From Neobacillus dielmonensis (lineage in GTDB: Bacteria > Bacillota > Bacilli > Bacillales > Cytobacillaceae): DNA of 54,004 nt. The position numbers and the translations under genes were made by a program. Below are positions 26,488 to 34,669 of the stretch, in pieces. Location: contig NZ_HG942048.1 in assembly GCF_000612665.1 (NCBI RefSeq), positions 133,152 to 187,155 on the forward strand. The letters are read 5' to 3'. Each line of letters opens with the position of its first letter. Within the stretch, counting starts at the first letter, position 1. A model generated the notes under the pieces. That model was not told the origin of the DNA and made no database searches. It saw nothing but the letters and a program-made list of their open reading frames with translations.

Positions 26488-27033
26488 TTAGTTTGATTTG
26501 AGTCTTTTATCCGATAAAGTTTTTTTTGTAATTCTTCCAGTCTGGTCAGGAGAAAGGTAGAGCTTCGACATAGAAGCGATTTTTTCTGCTGTTGCCTCAA
26601 TGATCATTCTGTCAGCGTTGATGTGGTATTAAAATTGCTCGTTCGATAATCCTTCTAAACACCTGTCATTTTTTTGAGCCGCCCATGACTTTGGCCCGTC
26701 GCCCCTCCTTTTAAGTCTTTGGAGCAGCACTTCTTTTCCGGACATTAAAGTATACTGGTGTACCTCCACCCCTTCTTGTCGTTAATAAACCAATAATTTC
26801 TTTGAAGTAATTTGGATTCACAATGGTCATTGGAATGATTAGTGTACCATCATATTTTTCCTCAATGTCTTTGATCAATGTATAATCTTGAAAGTTATCT
26901 TGTTTTACAGTCGCTGGGACGTTTCTTGATAGAAATGTACCTAGATTTTCAGGATCATAGACAAATGAAGTTGAAGCTCAAAGGCGGTCCTTCTTTTGCC
27001 AGCACCAAAAGGACCGTTTATCCATATAATCAT
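26488..27033 (-). pseudogene. tmrB: Broken tmrB-like gene (P-loop tunicamycin-resistance family)
   Basis: Three pieces in shifting frames, read on the minus strand, resemble TmrB of B. subtilis as I recall it. The first, from ATG at 27033, reads MIIWINGPFGAGKRRTAFEL (P-loop GPFGAGK) and soon meets a stop. After a frameshift comes VYDPENLGTFLSRNVPA, then YDGTLIIPMTIVNPNYFKEI. After another shift comes MSGKEVLLQRLKRRGDGPKS with WAAQKNDRCLEGLS, an in-frame TAA, and NADRMIIEATAEKIASMS to the stop at 26488. The start overlaps the acetyltransferase stop (ATGA) with GGGAG upstream, so it was once a coupled operon gene. At least two frameshifts and one internal stop are needed, so it is not functional as read. 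Confidence 0.82.
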
Positions 27034-27827
27034 TGCATATCTCCCATATCTTCCTGCCTCTTGACGAAGATCGAATAAGTGCTAGGATGTTCGAAGCCCA
27101 ACTTTTCTGCTAGTTTAATAGAAGGCAAATTGTTAACATCACAATTCCAGATGGGGGCGATATTTTTTTTAAGGCAGTAATCAATAAATAATTGTGCTGC
27201 AGTCAGTGCTAATCCTCTGCCGCGGTACGGCTCCTGTGTAACTATATCTATCTCAGCAAATTTTGAAGAAGTAAAGATGGTTAGACATTCGCATGCTATT
27301 TGGCCATCCTCTAACAAACAAAAACCAAAACCATTCTTCAAAAAGTTTGTGGTAGAACCCCAATATTCCTTTATATAGGCTTGATTAAACTCGTGGCTTT
27401 TGGAGATAAGTTCACTGTCATACTTATGAACAGAAAAGCTTTGACTATGATCGACTTTTACTAGGCGTCTATAATTATTTGGATTAAAAATAAAGGAATG
27501 CCGTTTATATTGTGTTAGGTCATTTTCAAGTAGCTCGTCAATCTTTAGATCCCATTCTTGTGATGGTGAAAATAAAGTAAACCTCTTTTTTGCAGCCTGT
27601 CTAGACTGAAAAAGTCCCGCTAATAATCTTTCACCATCCTGATCTCGCACGTCCCCAATAACAGCGTAAATGCCTGAGCCTGTTCCCATTATGGCAGATG
27701 TTTCTGATTTAGTGAGATAAATTTTCCCAGGAATGTATTGATCAAGGACAGAGTATACAAAGGTAGGATAAACAGACTGCTTAGCTTTTTTCATCAGTGC
27801 TGATGCTTTTATAGCTTCATTTAACAT
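27030..27827 (-). CDS. GNAT family acetyltransferase
   Basis: The 265-residue protein has an N-terminal part of unknown role and a C-terminal GNAT domain (about 150-260). ASSKFAEIDIVTQEPYRGRG carries the acetyl-CoA loop (EPYRGRGLALTAAQ), and NLPSIKLAEKLGFE is the usual last helix. The N-terminal half fits the GNAT_acetyltran type of Bacillus proteins. The ATG follows AAGGGAGA. It overlaps the upstream gene by 7 bases and the tmrB pseudogene by the ATGA at 27030-27033, so the three were one operon. The acceptor is unknown. Confidence 0.8.
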   Translation of the reverse strand: MLNEAIKASALMKKAKQSVYPTFVYSVLDQYIPGKIYLTKSETSAIMGTGSGIYAVIGDVRDQDGERLLAGLFQSRQAAKKRFTLFSPSQEWDLKIDELLENDLTQYKRHSFIFNPNNYRRLVKVDHSQSFSVHKYDSELISKSHEFNQAYIKEYWGSTTNFLKNGFGFCLLEDGQIACECLTIFTSSKFAEIDIVTQEPYRGRGLALTAAQLFIDYCLKKNIAPIWNCDVNNLPSIKLAEKLGFEHPSTYSIFVKRQEDMGDMQ

Positions 27828-28465
27828 GGTGAGTCTCCCTTGTTGGATATAATATCAAACAACTCTTCGGTGGAATATTCTCCTTTAATTCCGGGCTTAT
27901 TTATAAAATAAGTAAAAATATCTTCATCCGTATAATGTTCTTTTGCCCCGTTAACGATGGTTGATAAGTAGGCTGTTGAAGGCTTCCTTGTGTATGTTTC
28001 CGTTATGTCCCAAGGGGCTGTGAAGGTGAAAATAGGATAACCTTGTTCTTCTCCCAAATATACTAGATTTCCATACCAAGAATGGCGAAAAACCTTAGAA
28101 CCTGCTTTCTTTACTTCAGATAAATCAAGGTGAAAGTCGATTCCGTTATTTTCTTGTTTCACCACATCCACAAATTGTTCCGCTGTAATCAAATATTTCT
28201 TACTAATTGTAGGATTCACAGGATTTTGATTTAATCCGATAAACGCAACTCCCATCGACTGCCAGCCCGCAGCCTCCTTAGCAAAGTATAACGGATAGGG
28301 AATCGTAAAAAATGATTCAGCAACAGGAAGCGAAGCATCCCTGCAGCCAACCTCCACCCTAGTAGAACCCGCTGGGCTGCCTCCTCTTATATAACACAAA
28401 AACCGATCTCGATTCATATTCGACCCAAAACTCGCATACCACACATATTGTTGATCAAAACTCAT
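27821..28465 (-). CDS. Gamma-glutamylcyclotransferase-like fold protein
   Basis: The 214-residue protein begins WYASFGSNMNRDRFLCYIRGG, matching the Y-x-S-F/Y-G-S-N-M nucleotide-like loop of the gamma-glutamylcyclotransferase (BtrG-like) fold. The remainder, including HSWYGNLVYLGEEQGYPIFT, is not diagnostic. Such proteins cleave gamma-glutamyl amides or are of unknown role. The ATG at 28465 follows AGAGGTG. It is first in the operon with the acetyltransferase and the tmrB relic, a grouping that recalls antibiotic-modification clusters, though that is inference. Confidence 0.65.
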   Translation of the reverse strand: MSFDQQYVWYASFGSNMNRDRFLCYIRGGSPAGSTRVEVGCRDASLPVAESFFTIPYPLYFAKEAAGWQSMGVAFIGLNQNPVNPTISKKYLITAEQFVDVVKQENNGIDFHLDLSEVKKAGSKVFRHSWYGNLVYLGEEQGYPIFTFTAPWDITETYTRKPSTAYLSTIVNGAKEHYTDEDIFTYFINKPGIKGEYSTEELFDIISNKGDSPC

Positions 28466-28480
28466 AAATACACCTCTTTT

Positions 28481-28571
28481 TGGGGCCTGTCCCCCACTAA
28501 TCTACCGCGGTAAAGCGGCGGGGGACAGGCCCCCGCTATGGTAAAGCATCAGTGCGGTGGGGTGTCCCCCA
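28481..28571. repeat. GC-rich palindromic repeat element, copy 3 (three cores)
   Basis: Cores are GGGGCCTGTCCCC (28482-28494), GGGGGACAGGCCCCC (28520-28534) and GGGGTGTCCCC (near 28559-28569), with spacers TACCGCGGTAAAG and ATGGTAAAG. The third core lies inside the last codons of the ECF41 gene (encoding MGDTPP), so the element has grown into a coding 3' end. Confidence 0.85.
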
Positions 28572-29439
28572 TTTGGATATGTTTCAATTTATCTGGATTT
28601 CTTACGATGTAGATTTCTTGGATTTGGTTGTTTGCTGCGTGAAAGCTGATGACGGTTTTGTTGTTGTCGGGTGTCGCTGCAATGATGCCTGGCTGCCCAT
28701 TGATGTTGGCGATTTGGATTTGCGATGACTGGTCGTCTTGATATACCTGCCCGTATAAATATTGGATAAACCGCAGGACATTTTTCTTGGTAGAGATCGG
28801 CTTGAGTGCTGCAAGCACTTTACCACCGCCATCTGAATAAAGCGTAACATCCGAAGCTAATAAAGTTTCTAGTTGCTGCAGATTTCCTTCAAAAATGGCT
28901 GAAAGAAATTGACTGACAATCGCTTCCTGTCCTTGTTTTCGGTTCTTTATTTCAGCCTCATTGTTGAACGGAAATTTCTTTTTTACACGGCTGAAAATCT
29001 TTCTGCATGCCGGTTCCTGCCGTTCAACAATCTCGGCAATCGTTTGATAATCGTACTCGAACACTTCTCTTAAGATAAAGATAGCTCTTTCAATCGGTGT
29101 CAGTTTTTCCAAAAGCAACAGTACGGCGAATGTTATCATTTCATCTTTTAATGCTTGCGTATACGGGTCATTGTCCAAGAGGACGATTGGTTCCGGAAGC
29201 CATGGCCCCGTGTATACCTCACGTTGCTTTCGTGCCGATTTAAGCAGGTCAAGACAGGAGTTGGTAACCATTTTGCAAAGATAGGCTTTTTGATTTACAA
29301 CGTCTGTCATATCTTTTTCCTCTACGCGCAAGAATACATCTTGAACGATATCCTCCGCATCAGAAATAGTCCCGAGCATCCGGTATGCGATGGAAAATAA
29401 CAACGGCCTGTATTCATGATAGAGCTCAGCTAACCCCAT
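28549..29439 (-). CDS. sigJ: ECF41-type RNA polymerase sigma factor (SigJ-like)
   Basis: The 296-residue sigma factor has region 2 (about 8-70: YRPLLFSIAYRMLGTISDAEDIVQDVF), region 4 (about 105-165: LLLEKLTPIERAIFILREVF) and a C-terminal SnoaL-like extension. The ECF41 hallmarks are all present: WLPEPI in the linker, DGGGK and NPDKL in the extension, which in this group acts in cis as an activity switch instead of an anti-sigma factor. It lies 18 bases after a flavoprotein gene, matching the group's habit of sitting beside carboxymuconolactone decarboxylase, oxidoreductase or epimerase genes. The ATG follows AGGGAGG. Confidence 0.92.
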   Translation of the reverse strand: MGLAELYHEYRPLLFSIAYRMLGTISDAEDIVQDVFLRVEEKDMTDVVNQKAYLCKMVTNSCLDLLKSARKQREVYTGPWLPEPIVLLDNDPYTQALKDEMITFAVLLLLEKLTPIERAIFILREVFEYDYQTIAEIVERQEPACRKIFSRVKKKFPFNNEAEIKNRKQGQEAIVSQFLSAIFEGNLQQLETLLASDVTLYSDGGGKVLAALKPISTKKNVLRFIQYLYGQVYQDDQSSQIQIANINGQPGIIAATPDNNKTVISFHAANNQIQEIYIVRNPDKLKHIQMGDTPPH

Positions 29440-29457
29440 TCCCTTTTTACCTCCCTG

Positions 29458-30603
29458 CTACTGACTAGCATATTCCCATGTATATTCACGAATTTTAGCT
29501 GCCAGTTTCCCCGTGAGGACAAAATTCAATCCCCATTTTTGCGCCCAAGTAACGGCATCCTTTGGACCAAGTCCGATACAATACGCCTGAGGAATTGATT
29601 TATGGGCTTCTGCTTCTACTCCCTGTAAATCTGCCAGAATTATTTTAGCCAGTCGCTTTGCTTGAATAATGGCTTCTTTGCAGCTCATTGCCGCTGCCTT
29701 TCCAGACAAGGTGTCAATTATATGGGCACAATCACCTATAGAATATAGATGTTTGGTATTGTCCACGCGGTACCACGAATCCGTTTTGATTTGGCCGTTT
29801 TCCTGTAAAGGAAGTCCCAGCAGTTTAAGACTTGGATTTGGAGACATGCCGATTGTCCAAATGCAGTAGTCTGCCATTAGTTGGGAACCATCACATAAAT
29901 GTATGATTCCATCTTGAAATTTTTCCACGCCAGCTTGGTGAATCGATTGAACACCCTTAATTTTCAATTTGTGCTCCAGTAGTTCACTTGCTTTTTTCGG
30001 AGCATCCGGGAGCAATCCTTTTTGCTTATTAATCAACAAGACTTCAACATGTGAAGGCATCATCCCTGCTGAGATTGCCTCGTTTTTTAGCCACACTACC
30101 AACTCTGCTGCCGTCTCTACCCCGGTAATGCCTCCCCCGACTATTGCAATCCGCAGCCCTGACTTGCCGGAATGTATCTTCTCCAGAAGTTCTTTTCTGA
30201 TTGTCATTGCACTCACTAAATCAGAAAGCGATCTCCCGCCAATGCCGTCTTCCTGTTTTTTTGCAACACTCCCTAACGCAAGGACCAAGTTGTCATAAAG
30301 TAATTCTCGGTATCCGCCCAATGGGTCTCTCAATTCAACTTTTTTATTTGCGCGGTCAATTGCACTCAATTCTCCTTGAACAAATTGAACCCCTGAGCCA
30401 CAATATTCTGTAAGGGGCACCATAAGACGATCTTGTTTTTCCTCCACAATCGTTTTAAAAAGCTTTACCTTTTTAAAATGAAAATCATTCTTGTCAACCA
30501 ATATGATTTCCAAATCATGATTAGACTCTTTTCGCAAATGCTTGATTACATGAATACCGGCATAACCGCCGCCAACAACGATTATTCTTCGCTTTTGAAA
30601 CAT
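29458..30603 (-). CDS. FAD-dependent NADH dehydrogenase-like oxidoreductase, partner of the ECF41 factor
   Basis: This 381-residue flavoprotein is of the type II NADH dehydrogenase / FSP1-like fold. It has an FAD motif at the start (IIVVGGGYAGIHVIKHL), an NAD motif (LRIAIVGGGITGVETAAELV), WTIGMSPNP and the FAD-closing LYSIGDCAH. The ATG at 30603 is preceded by AAGGAG at 8 bases; a GTG three codons earlier sits on that site. An ECF41-type promoter starts about 35 bases upstream, so it is the first gene of an autoregulated operon with sigJ. The electron acceptor is unknown. Confidence 0.85.
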   Translation of the reverse strand: MFQKRRIIVVGGGYAGIHVIKHLRKESNHDLEIILVDKNDFHFKKVKLFKTIVEEKQDRLMVPLTEYCGSGVQFVQGELSAIDRANKKVELRDPLGGYRELLYDNLVLALGSVAKKQEDGIGGRSLSDLVSAMTIRKELLEKIHSGKSGLRIAIVGGGITGVETAAELVVWLKNEAISAGMMPSHVEVLLINKQKGLLPDAPKKASELLEHKLKIKGVQSIHQAGVEKFQDGIIHLCDGSQLMADYCIWTIGMSPNPSLKLLGLPLQENGQIKTDSWYRVDNTKHLYSIGDCAHIIDTLSGKAAAMSCKEAIIQAKRLAKIILADLQGVEAEAHKSIPQAYCIGLGPKDAVTWAQKWGLNFVLTGKLAAKIREYTWEYASQ

Positions 30604-30637
30604 CCAATCCACTCCTTCATCATCTTCTAAAAAGCAA

Positions 30638-30664
30638 GACGATTAAGGGGGCATTATTGTGACC
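30638..30664 (-). promoter_or_regulatory. ECF41-type promoter of the flavoprotein-sigJ operon
   Basis: On the minus strand GGTCACA (30658-30664) and CGTC (30638-30641) are separated by exactly 16 bases. The published ECF41 promoter is TGTCACA-N16-CGTC, so only the first base differs. The predicted start point leaves a leader of roughly 30 bases with an AAGGAG site. Confidence 0.8.
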
Positions 30665-30697
30665 AATGGGTGCAATCATTTTAAAAAATAGGAATGC

Positions 30698-30730
30698 AAA
30701 GAACCGTCAAAATGGACCCGGTTCTTTTTT
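30698..30730. terminator. Hairpin downstream of the MFS gene
   Basis: AAAGAACCG (30698-30706) and CGGTTCTTT (30719-30727) form a 9-bp stem with a T run on the plus strand and a weaker T-rich tail on the minus strand. It likely closes the minus-strand MFS transcript. Confidence 0.5.
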
Positions 30731-30816
30731 CTAAGTGTATTAAACTAATATCAACGTGCTAGCACCTTGCAATTAGTTTAATAGTTTAGAGATATCACTT
30801 TTATTCTTTTAATCTA

Positions 30817-32073
30817 TTAATCAAAATTCCTAATCCCTTTACTAATCATTGACAAGACCGCTATAAGAATAATAGTTACACTAAACACAATGAGAGTGAG
30901 AATCTCTCCTATGCCCTCCGCAAGCCATCCCGTGATTAAATAGCCCACCGGCAGGAGCGCAAAAGACCCGAGCATATCTAAACTGGCTACCCGTCCGAAC
31001 TTTTCTTCCGGGACTAATTCTTGCAAACTTGTTTCCCAGATGAGGCCAAACAGCATAATGCCAGCTCCTTCCATAAACATACAGAATGCAAGCATCGGAA
31101 CACTGGAGGAAAATCCCATTAGCAACAGAGCAACACCACTTACCGTTACTCCCAGATAGGCCAGCAGGCCCCTTTTTCTCCATGTAGACCTTAAGCCAAA
31201 AATGATTCCGGTACAAATGGCACCTGCCCCTGAAGCACCAAGAACCAAACCGTAAACAGATGGATCCAACTTATAAAAACTGTTAATCAGCCAAGGAATG
31301 ATAATTCTGATAATTCCTCCAGAGAAAATGTTAATTAAGGAGAATGCCAGGATCGTGATCCAAAGCCAGGACTCTTGTTTTAGGACTTCAATCCCTTCCA
31401 AGAAGTCACGTTTAATAGAAAGTTTATTTTTTAATGGCAACTTATCATTCTGGAAAGGTAATGTCCGTAAACGAAAAATAAAATATAACGATATGAGATA
31501 GGTTGCAGCGTTGATGCCAAAGCCCCATCCAGCTGTAAAAGCAGATATAATCACACCGCCGATAATCGGGCCAAATATTCGTAAAGCCTGAACACTGACT
31601 TGCGTCAATGAATTGGCCGCATTGCGAATATCTGGCGTAAATATCTTTGCCCTCACTCCAGAATAGGCCGGCTGGAAAAAGCTATCCATGGTGCCCATAA
31701 AAAACATAAAAATAAATAGAACCATCATATTTAACTGATTCAAAAAAGCAAAGATGGCTAACATCAGCATGAGGATAAACCGGACGACATCGACAATAAA
31801 CATAATCCTAACCTTGTTCATTTTATCAGTCAAAACACCTGAAAACGGCAGAAGTATGACAAAAGGAGCCATATAAATCGCCATGACCGTTCCCATCATA
31901 GCAGTGGAGTTCGACAATTGAAGAACAACGATAGGGAGAACAACATTTGTTATGGAACTGCCTAATAATGAAAAAATCTCTCCGAATAAAAGCGCGGTGA
32001 AATATTTGGAGCTTTTAAATAGTTTAATATAGGTGACCTTTTCCGCAGCTTGATTCGTTGGTATTGCACCCAC
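30817..32073 (-). CDS. MFS transporter (macrolide-efflux-like)
   Basis: The 418-residue protein has about 12 membrane segments and the MFS loop FSGVLTDKMNKVRIM between helices 2 and 3. The pattern (LFGEIFSLLGSSITNVVLPI, FMGTMDSFFQPAYSGVRAKI, ANSLTQVSVQALRIFGPIIGG) resembles the MefA/H+ drug-efflux group of Firmicutes. The substrate is unknown. The start is GTG at 32073 after AAAGGGGG at 8 bases. It is a single gene. Confidence 0.82.
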   Translation of the reverse strand: MGAIPTNQAAEKVTYIKLFKSSKYFTALLFGEIFSLLGSSITNVVLPIVVLQLSNSTAMMGTVMAIYMAPFVILLPFSGVLTDKMNKVRIMFIVDVVRFILMLMLAIFAFLNQLNMMVLFIFMFFMGTMDSFFQPAYSGVRAKIFTPDIRNAANSLTQVSVQALRIFGPIIGGVIISAFTAGWGFGINAATYLISLYFIFRLRTLPFQNDKLPLKNKLSIKRDFLEGIEVLKQESWLWITILAFSLINIFSGGIIRIIIPWLINSFYKLDPSVYGLVLGASGAGAICTGIIFGLRSTWRKRGLLAYLGVTVSGVALLLMGFSSSVPMLAFCMFMEGAGIMLFGLIWETSLQELVPEEKFGRVASLDMLGSFALLPVGYLITGWLAEGIGEILTLIVFSVTIILIAVLSMISKGIRNFD

Positions 32074-32160
32074 ACAAATCCCCCTTTACCCAAATTTTTC
32101 CGAGCAATAGGTCTATTTTAATAAGTTTCCGCTAATCAGTCAATTCAGAATTCACCAAAC

Positions 32161-32195
32161 AAAAGGCCATTTTCACCAATCGAAAATGGCCTTTT
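32161..32195. terminator. Terminator of cfa
   Basis: AAAAGGCCATTTTC (32161-32174) and GAAAATGGCCTTTT (32182-32195) form a perfect 14-bp stem with a 7-base loop; the minus-strand tail is TTTTGTTTGG. Confidence 0.85.
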
Positions 32196-32197
32196 GT

Positions 32198-33367
32198 TTA
32201 ATACATATACTCTCGTGTCCAAGGTATGGAATCATTGATCCCTTTTGTAAAGATAAATTGACTCAGGTCAATGTTTCCTGTTTGGAATGAAGCAGAACAG
32301 GCATTTAAGTATAATCTCCACATCCGGATAAACCGTTCGTCTTTCGATTTTCTGACCTGGTCAAGAGCAGCTTCAAAGTTAGCTGCCCAATTATCTAATG
32401 TCTTGGCATAATGTCTACGCAAGCTTTCATAATCTATTAAGTAAAACTGATTTTCGGCAATCTGGCTCACTAGTTCACTTACGGAAGGTATGTAGCCACC
32501 GGGGAAAATGTACTTTTCAATCCAAGAATTCGTCGCACCTTCCCGTGGAGAAGTGATCGAGTGAAGTACCGATAGGCCGCCCTCTTCCAGCAATCCGTTT
32601 ACCGCTTTAAAATACTCTGGTAAATGCTCTTTGCCAACATGCTCGAGCATTCCGACACTGACAATCCGATCAAATTTTTGCTTTTTTAATTCCCGATAGT
32701 CGATTAGTTGCACATCTACCAAATGGGATAATTGCTCTTCTTTAATCCGCTCCTGCACTCGTGCAAACTGTTCATCCGACAGCGTAATTCCTGTTGCTCT
32801 AGCTCCGTAACGTTTTGCGGCTGTAATAATCAATTCTCCCCAACCGCAGCCAATATCCAGAAGTTTCTGCCCTTCTTTTAGGTTCAATTTTTTTAATATA
32901 TGAGCCACTTTATTTTGCTGGGCCGTTTTTAACGAATCATCTGGAGTTTTAAAATACGCGCATGAATACGTCATGGTTTCATCCAGCCATAGCTTGTAAA
33001 AATCATTGCCGATATCATAGTGGAAAGAAATATTTTCCTTGCTGCGCTTGGTGGAATTCGTTAGTTTTTTCATCAATTGTACTGCTAGCTGGCCCTGACC
33101 TAAAAAGCCTTCACTACTACGGTAAATGGAGGTGACAATTTCCTTTAAATTGCCTTCCACTTCGATGACTCCATCCATATAGGCTTCACCAAAGGCCATG
33201 GAGGGGTCTTGAATGAGCAATGATTTTGACGGGACATCATGAAACTTGAGCTTGAAACGGGGTTCCTCGTTACCATACTGTACGGTTTCACCGTCCCAGA
33301 AAGTAATCTGGACAGGATCTGAAAAGGTTGTTTTCAACAATGTCTTATAAAATAACTTATCGATCAT
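32198..33367 (-). CDS. cfa: Cyclopropane-fatty-acyl-phospholipid synthase
   Basis: The enzyme methylates cis-unsaturated acyl chains of membrane phospholipids using S-adenosylmethionine. The 389-residue protein has an N-terminal lipid-binding region (to about 110), then NISFHYDIGNDFYKLWLDE, the SAM motif LLDIGCGWGEL, IVSVGMLEHVGKE and YIFPGGYIPSVSEL, all typical of Cfa. The ATG follows AGAGGTGATGAG. It is a single gene. Confidence 0.93.
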   Translation of the reverse strand: MIDKLFYKTLLKTTFSDPVQITFWDGETVQYGNEEPRFKLKFHDVPSKSLLIQDPSMAFGEAYMDGVIEVEGNLKEIVTSIYRSSEGFLGQGQLAVQLMKKLTNSTKRSKENISFHYDIGNDFYKLWLDETMTYSCAYFKTPDDSLKTAQQNKVAHILKKLNLKEGQKLLDIGCGWGELIITAAKRYGARATGITLSDEQFARVQERIKEEQLSHLVDVQLIDYRELKKQKFDRIVSVGMLEHVGKEHLPEYFKAVNGLLEEGGLSVLHSITSPREGATNSWIEKYIFPGGYIPSVSELVSQIAENQFYLIDYESLRRHYAKTLDNWAANFEAALDQVRKSKDERFIRMWRLYLNACSASFQTGNIDLSQFIFTKGINDSIPWTREYMY

Positions 33368-33461
33368 CTCATCACCTCTTTATTCTCTTATTTTAAGGTG
33401 ATTTATGTCACAACACAAAATAAAATACAAATTTTCCCTATTTTATTTTTTCTACGAAAAA

Positions 33462-33486
33462 AAGCACTATGTCAGCCATAGTGCTT
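33462..33486 (-). terminator. Terminator of the aldo-keto reductase gene
   Basis: AAGCACTATG (33462-33471) and CATAGTGCTT (33477-33486) form a 10-bp stem, followed on the minus strand by seven T. Confidence 0.88.
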
Positions 33487-33503
33487 AGAGTGTACGGGCT
33501 ATC

Positions 33504-34439
33504 TTAGCCTTTAAAAATCTGGTCAATTTCGTTTATTTCCTCGTTTGTTAACTGAACTTCAAGTGTTTTGAGGTTTTGCAGTACCTGCTCAGCCCGTTTA
33601 GCTCCAGGTATAATAACATCGATGACATCACGTGTTAAATACCAAGCAAGCACCACATGGGCAACCTCTGCCCCTTTTGCAACAGCAATCTCACGGACTT
33701 TCTCGATCTTGACCAAGTTCTCTTCATAGACGCCTTCCTTGAAATGCGGTCGTTTACGCATCTTTTCACTTAACTCGGTATCTTTGCTATATTTGCCAGT
33801 AAGTAATCCGGATGCAAGCGGAAAATAAGGAATAAATGAAATTTGGTGCTCTGCCACGTATGGGAACAATTCCTTTTCGGCCTCGCGGCTTAGCAGGTTA
33901 TAGCCACCTTGATAGACATCGACATAGCCGTCCTTGTTGGCTTCTTTTAACTGTTCGATGGAAAAATTGGATACACCAATGGCCCGGATTTTTCCTTCAT
34001 CTTTCAATTGTTTTAATGCTCCGACTGCCTCATCTTTTGGAGTATCCTGATCTGGAAAATGAATATAAAACAAATCTATGTAATCTGTTTGCAGACGTTT
34101 CAGTGCATCTTCTACTGATTGCTGTAGAAAGGCAGGAGAATTGTCCATCAAGGTCTCGTTGCCTACGATTTTATGGGCAGCTTTTGTGGCAATCACAATT
34201 TCAGAACGGTTGCCCGCTTCCCTTACCACTTCGCCAATAATTTCTTCTGAGCGCTTAGGACCATAAATAAACGCCGTATCTAAAAAATTGATTCCATTCG
34301 CAATACCAGCCCTAACCAAATCCCTCCCCGCATCCTCATCTAAATTGGGGAATAAATTATGGCCACCAACAGCATTCGTGCCCAATCCAATCGGATTCAC
34401 CAGCAAATCCGTTCTACCAATCCTTGTTCTGTGACTCAT
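33504..34439 (-). CDS. Aldo/keto reductase (IolS/YccK-like)
   Basis: This 311-residue NADPH-dependent reductase has a TIM barrel with the catalytic tetrad visible as [10 protein letters not shown] (Asp, Tyr), IATKAAH (Lys) and YIHFPDQD (His). C-terminal [15 protein letters not shown] holds the cofactor phosphate site. Length and motifs match the YccK/IolS group of Bacillus. The ATG at 34439 follows AAGGAG at 9 bases; a TTG three codons earlier touches that site. Substrate unknown. Confidence 0.88.
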   Translation of the reverse strand: MSHRTRIGRTDLLVNPIGLGTNAVGGHNLFPNLDEDAGRDLVRAGIANGINFLDTAFIYGPKRSEEIIGEVVREAGNRSEIVIATKAAHKIVGNETLMDNSPAFLQQSVEDALKRLQTDYIDLFYIHFPDQDTPKDEAVGALKQLKDEGKIRAIGVSNFSIEQLKEANKDGYVDVYQGGYNLLSREAEKELFPYVAEHQISFIPYFPLASGLLTGKYSKDTELSEKMRKRPHFKEGVYEENLVKIEKVREIAVAKGAEVAHVVLAWYLTRDVIDVIIPGAKRAEQVLQNLKTLEVQLTNEEINEIDQIFKG

Positions 34440-34476
34440 CAAATCCAACTCCTTGTATTGAATTTGCCCAGCGGTA

Positions 34477-34542
34477 CTTTAACACAGTGCAGTACCGGGG
34501 GCCTGTCCCCCGCCCATTTAACGCGGTAAAGTAACGGGGGCG
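34477..34542. repeat. GC-rich palindromic repeat element, copy 4
   Basis: The core GGGGGCCTGTCCCCC (34497-34511) is flanked by ACTTTAACACAGTGCAGTA on one side and CCATTTAACGCGGTAAAG then AACGGGGGCGC on the other. The second arm is truncated. It lies between the divergent aldo-keto reductase and HAD phosphatase genes, in both 5' regions. Confidence 0.8.
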
Positions 34543-34669
34543 CTTCTCTTTTTTATCTTACCAAGTTTCTCCTTTTATTAATAATGGAACGACTCTTGGA
34601 GGCTTTTATTTTTTTTGGGGGGGTATTTTGGTATAGTGTTGATTATCATGAAAAGGAAGGAATCTAATA

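Noticed and set aside
26418..26600. Minus-strand open frame of 60 codons
   Set aside because: It covers the tail of the tmrB-like pseudogene in a different frame; the TmrB-like residues are in another frame.
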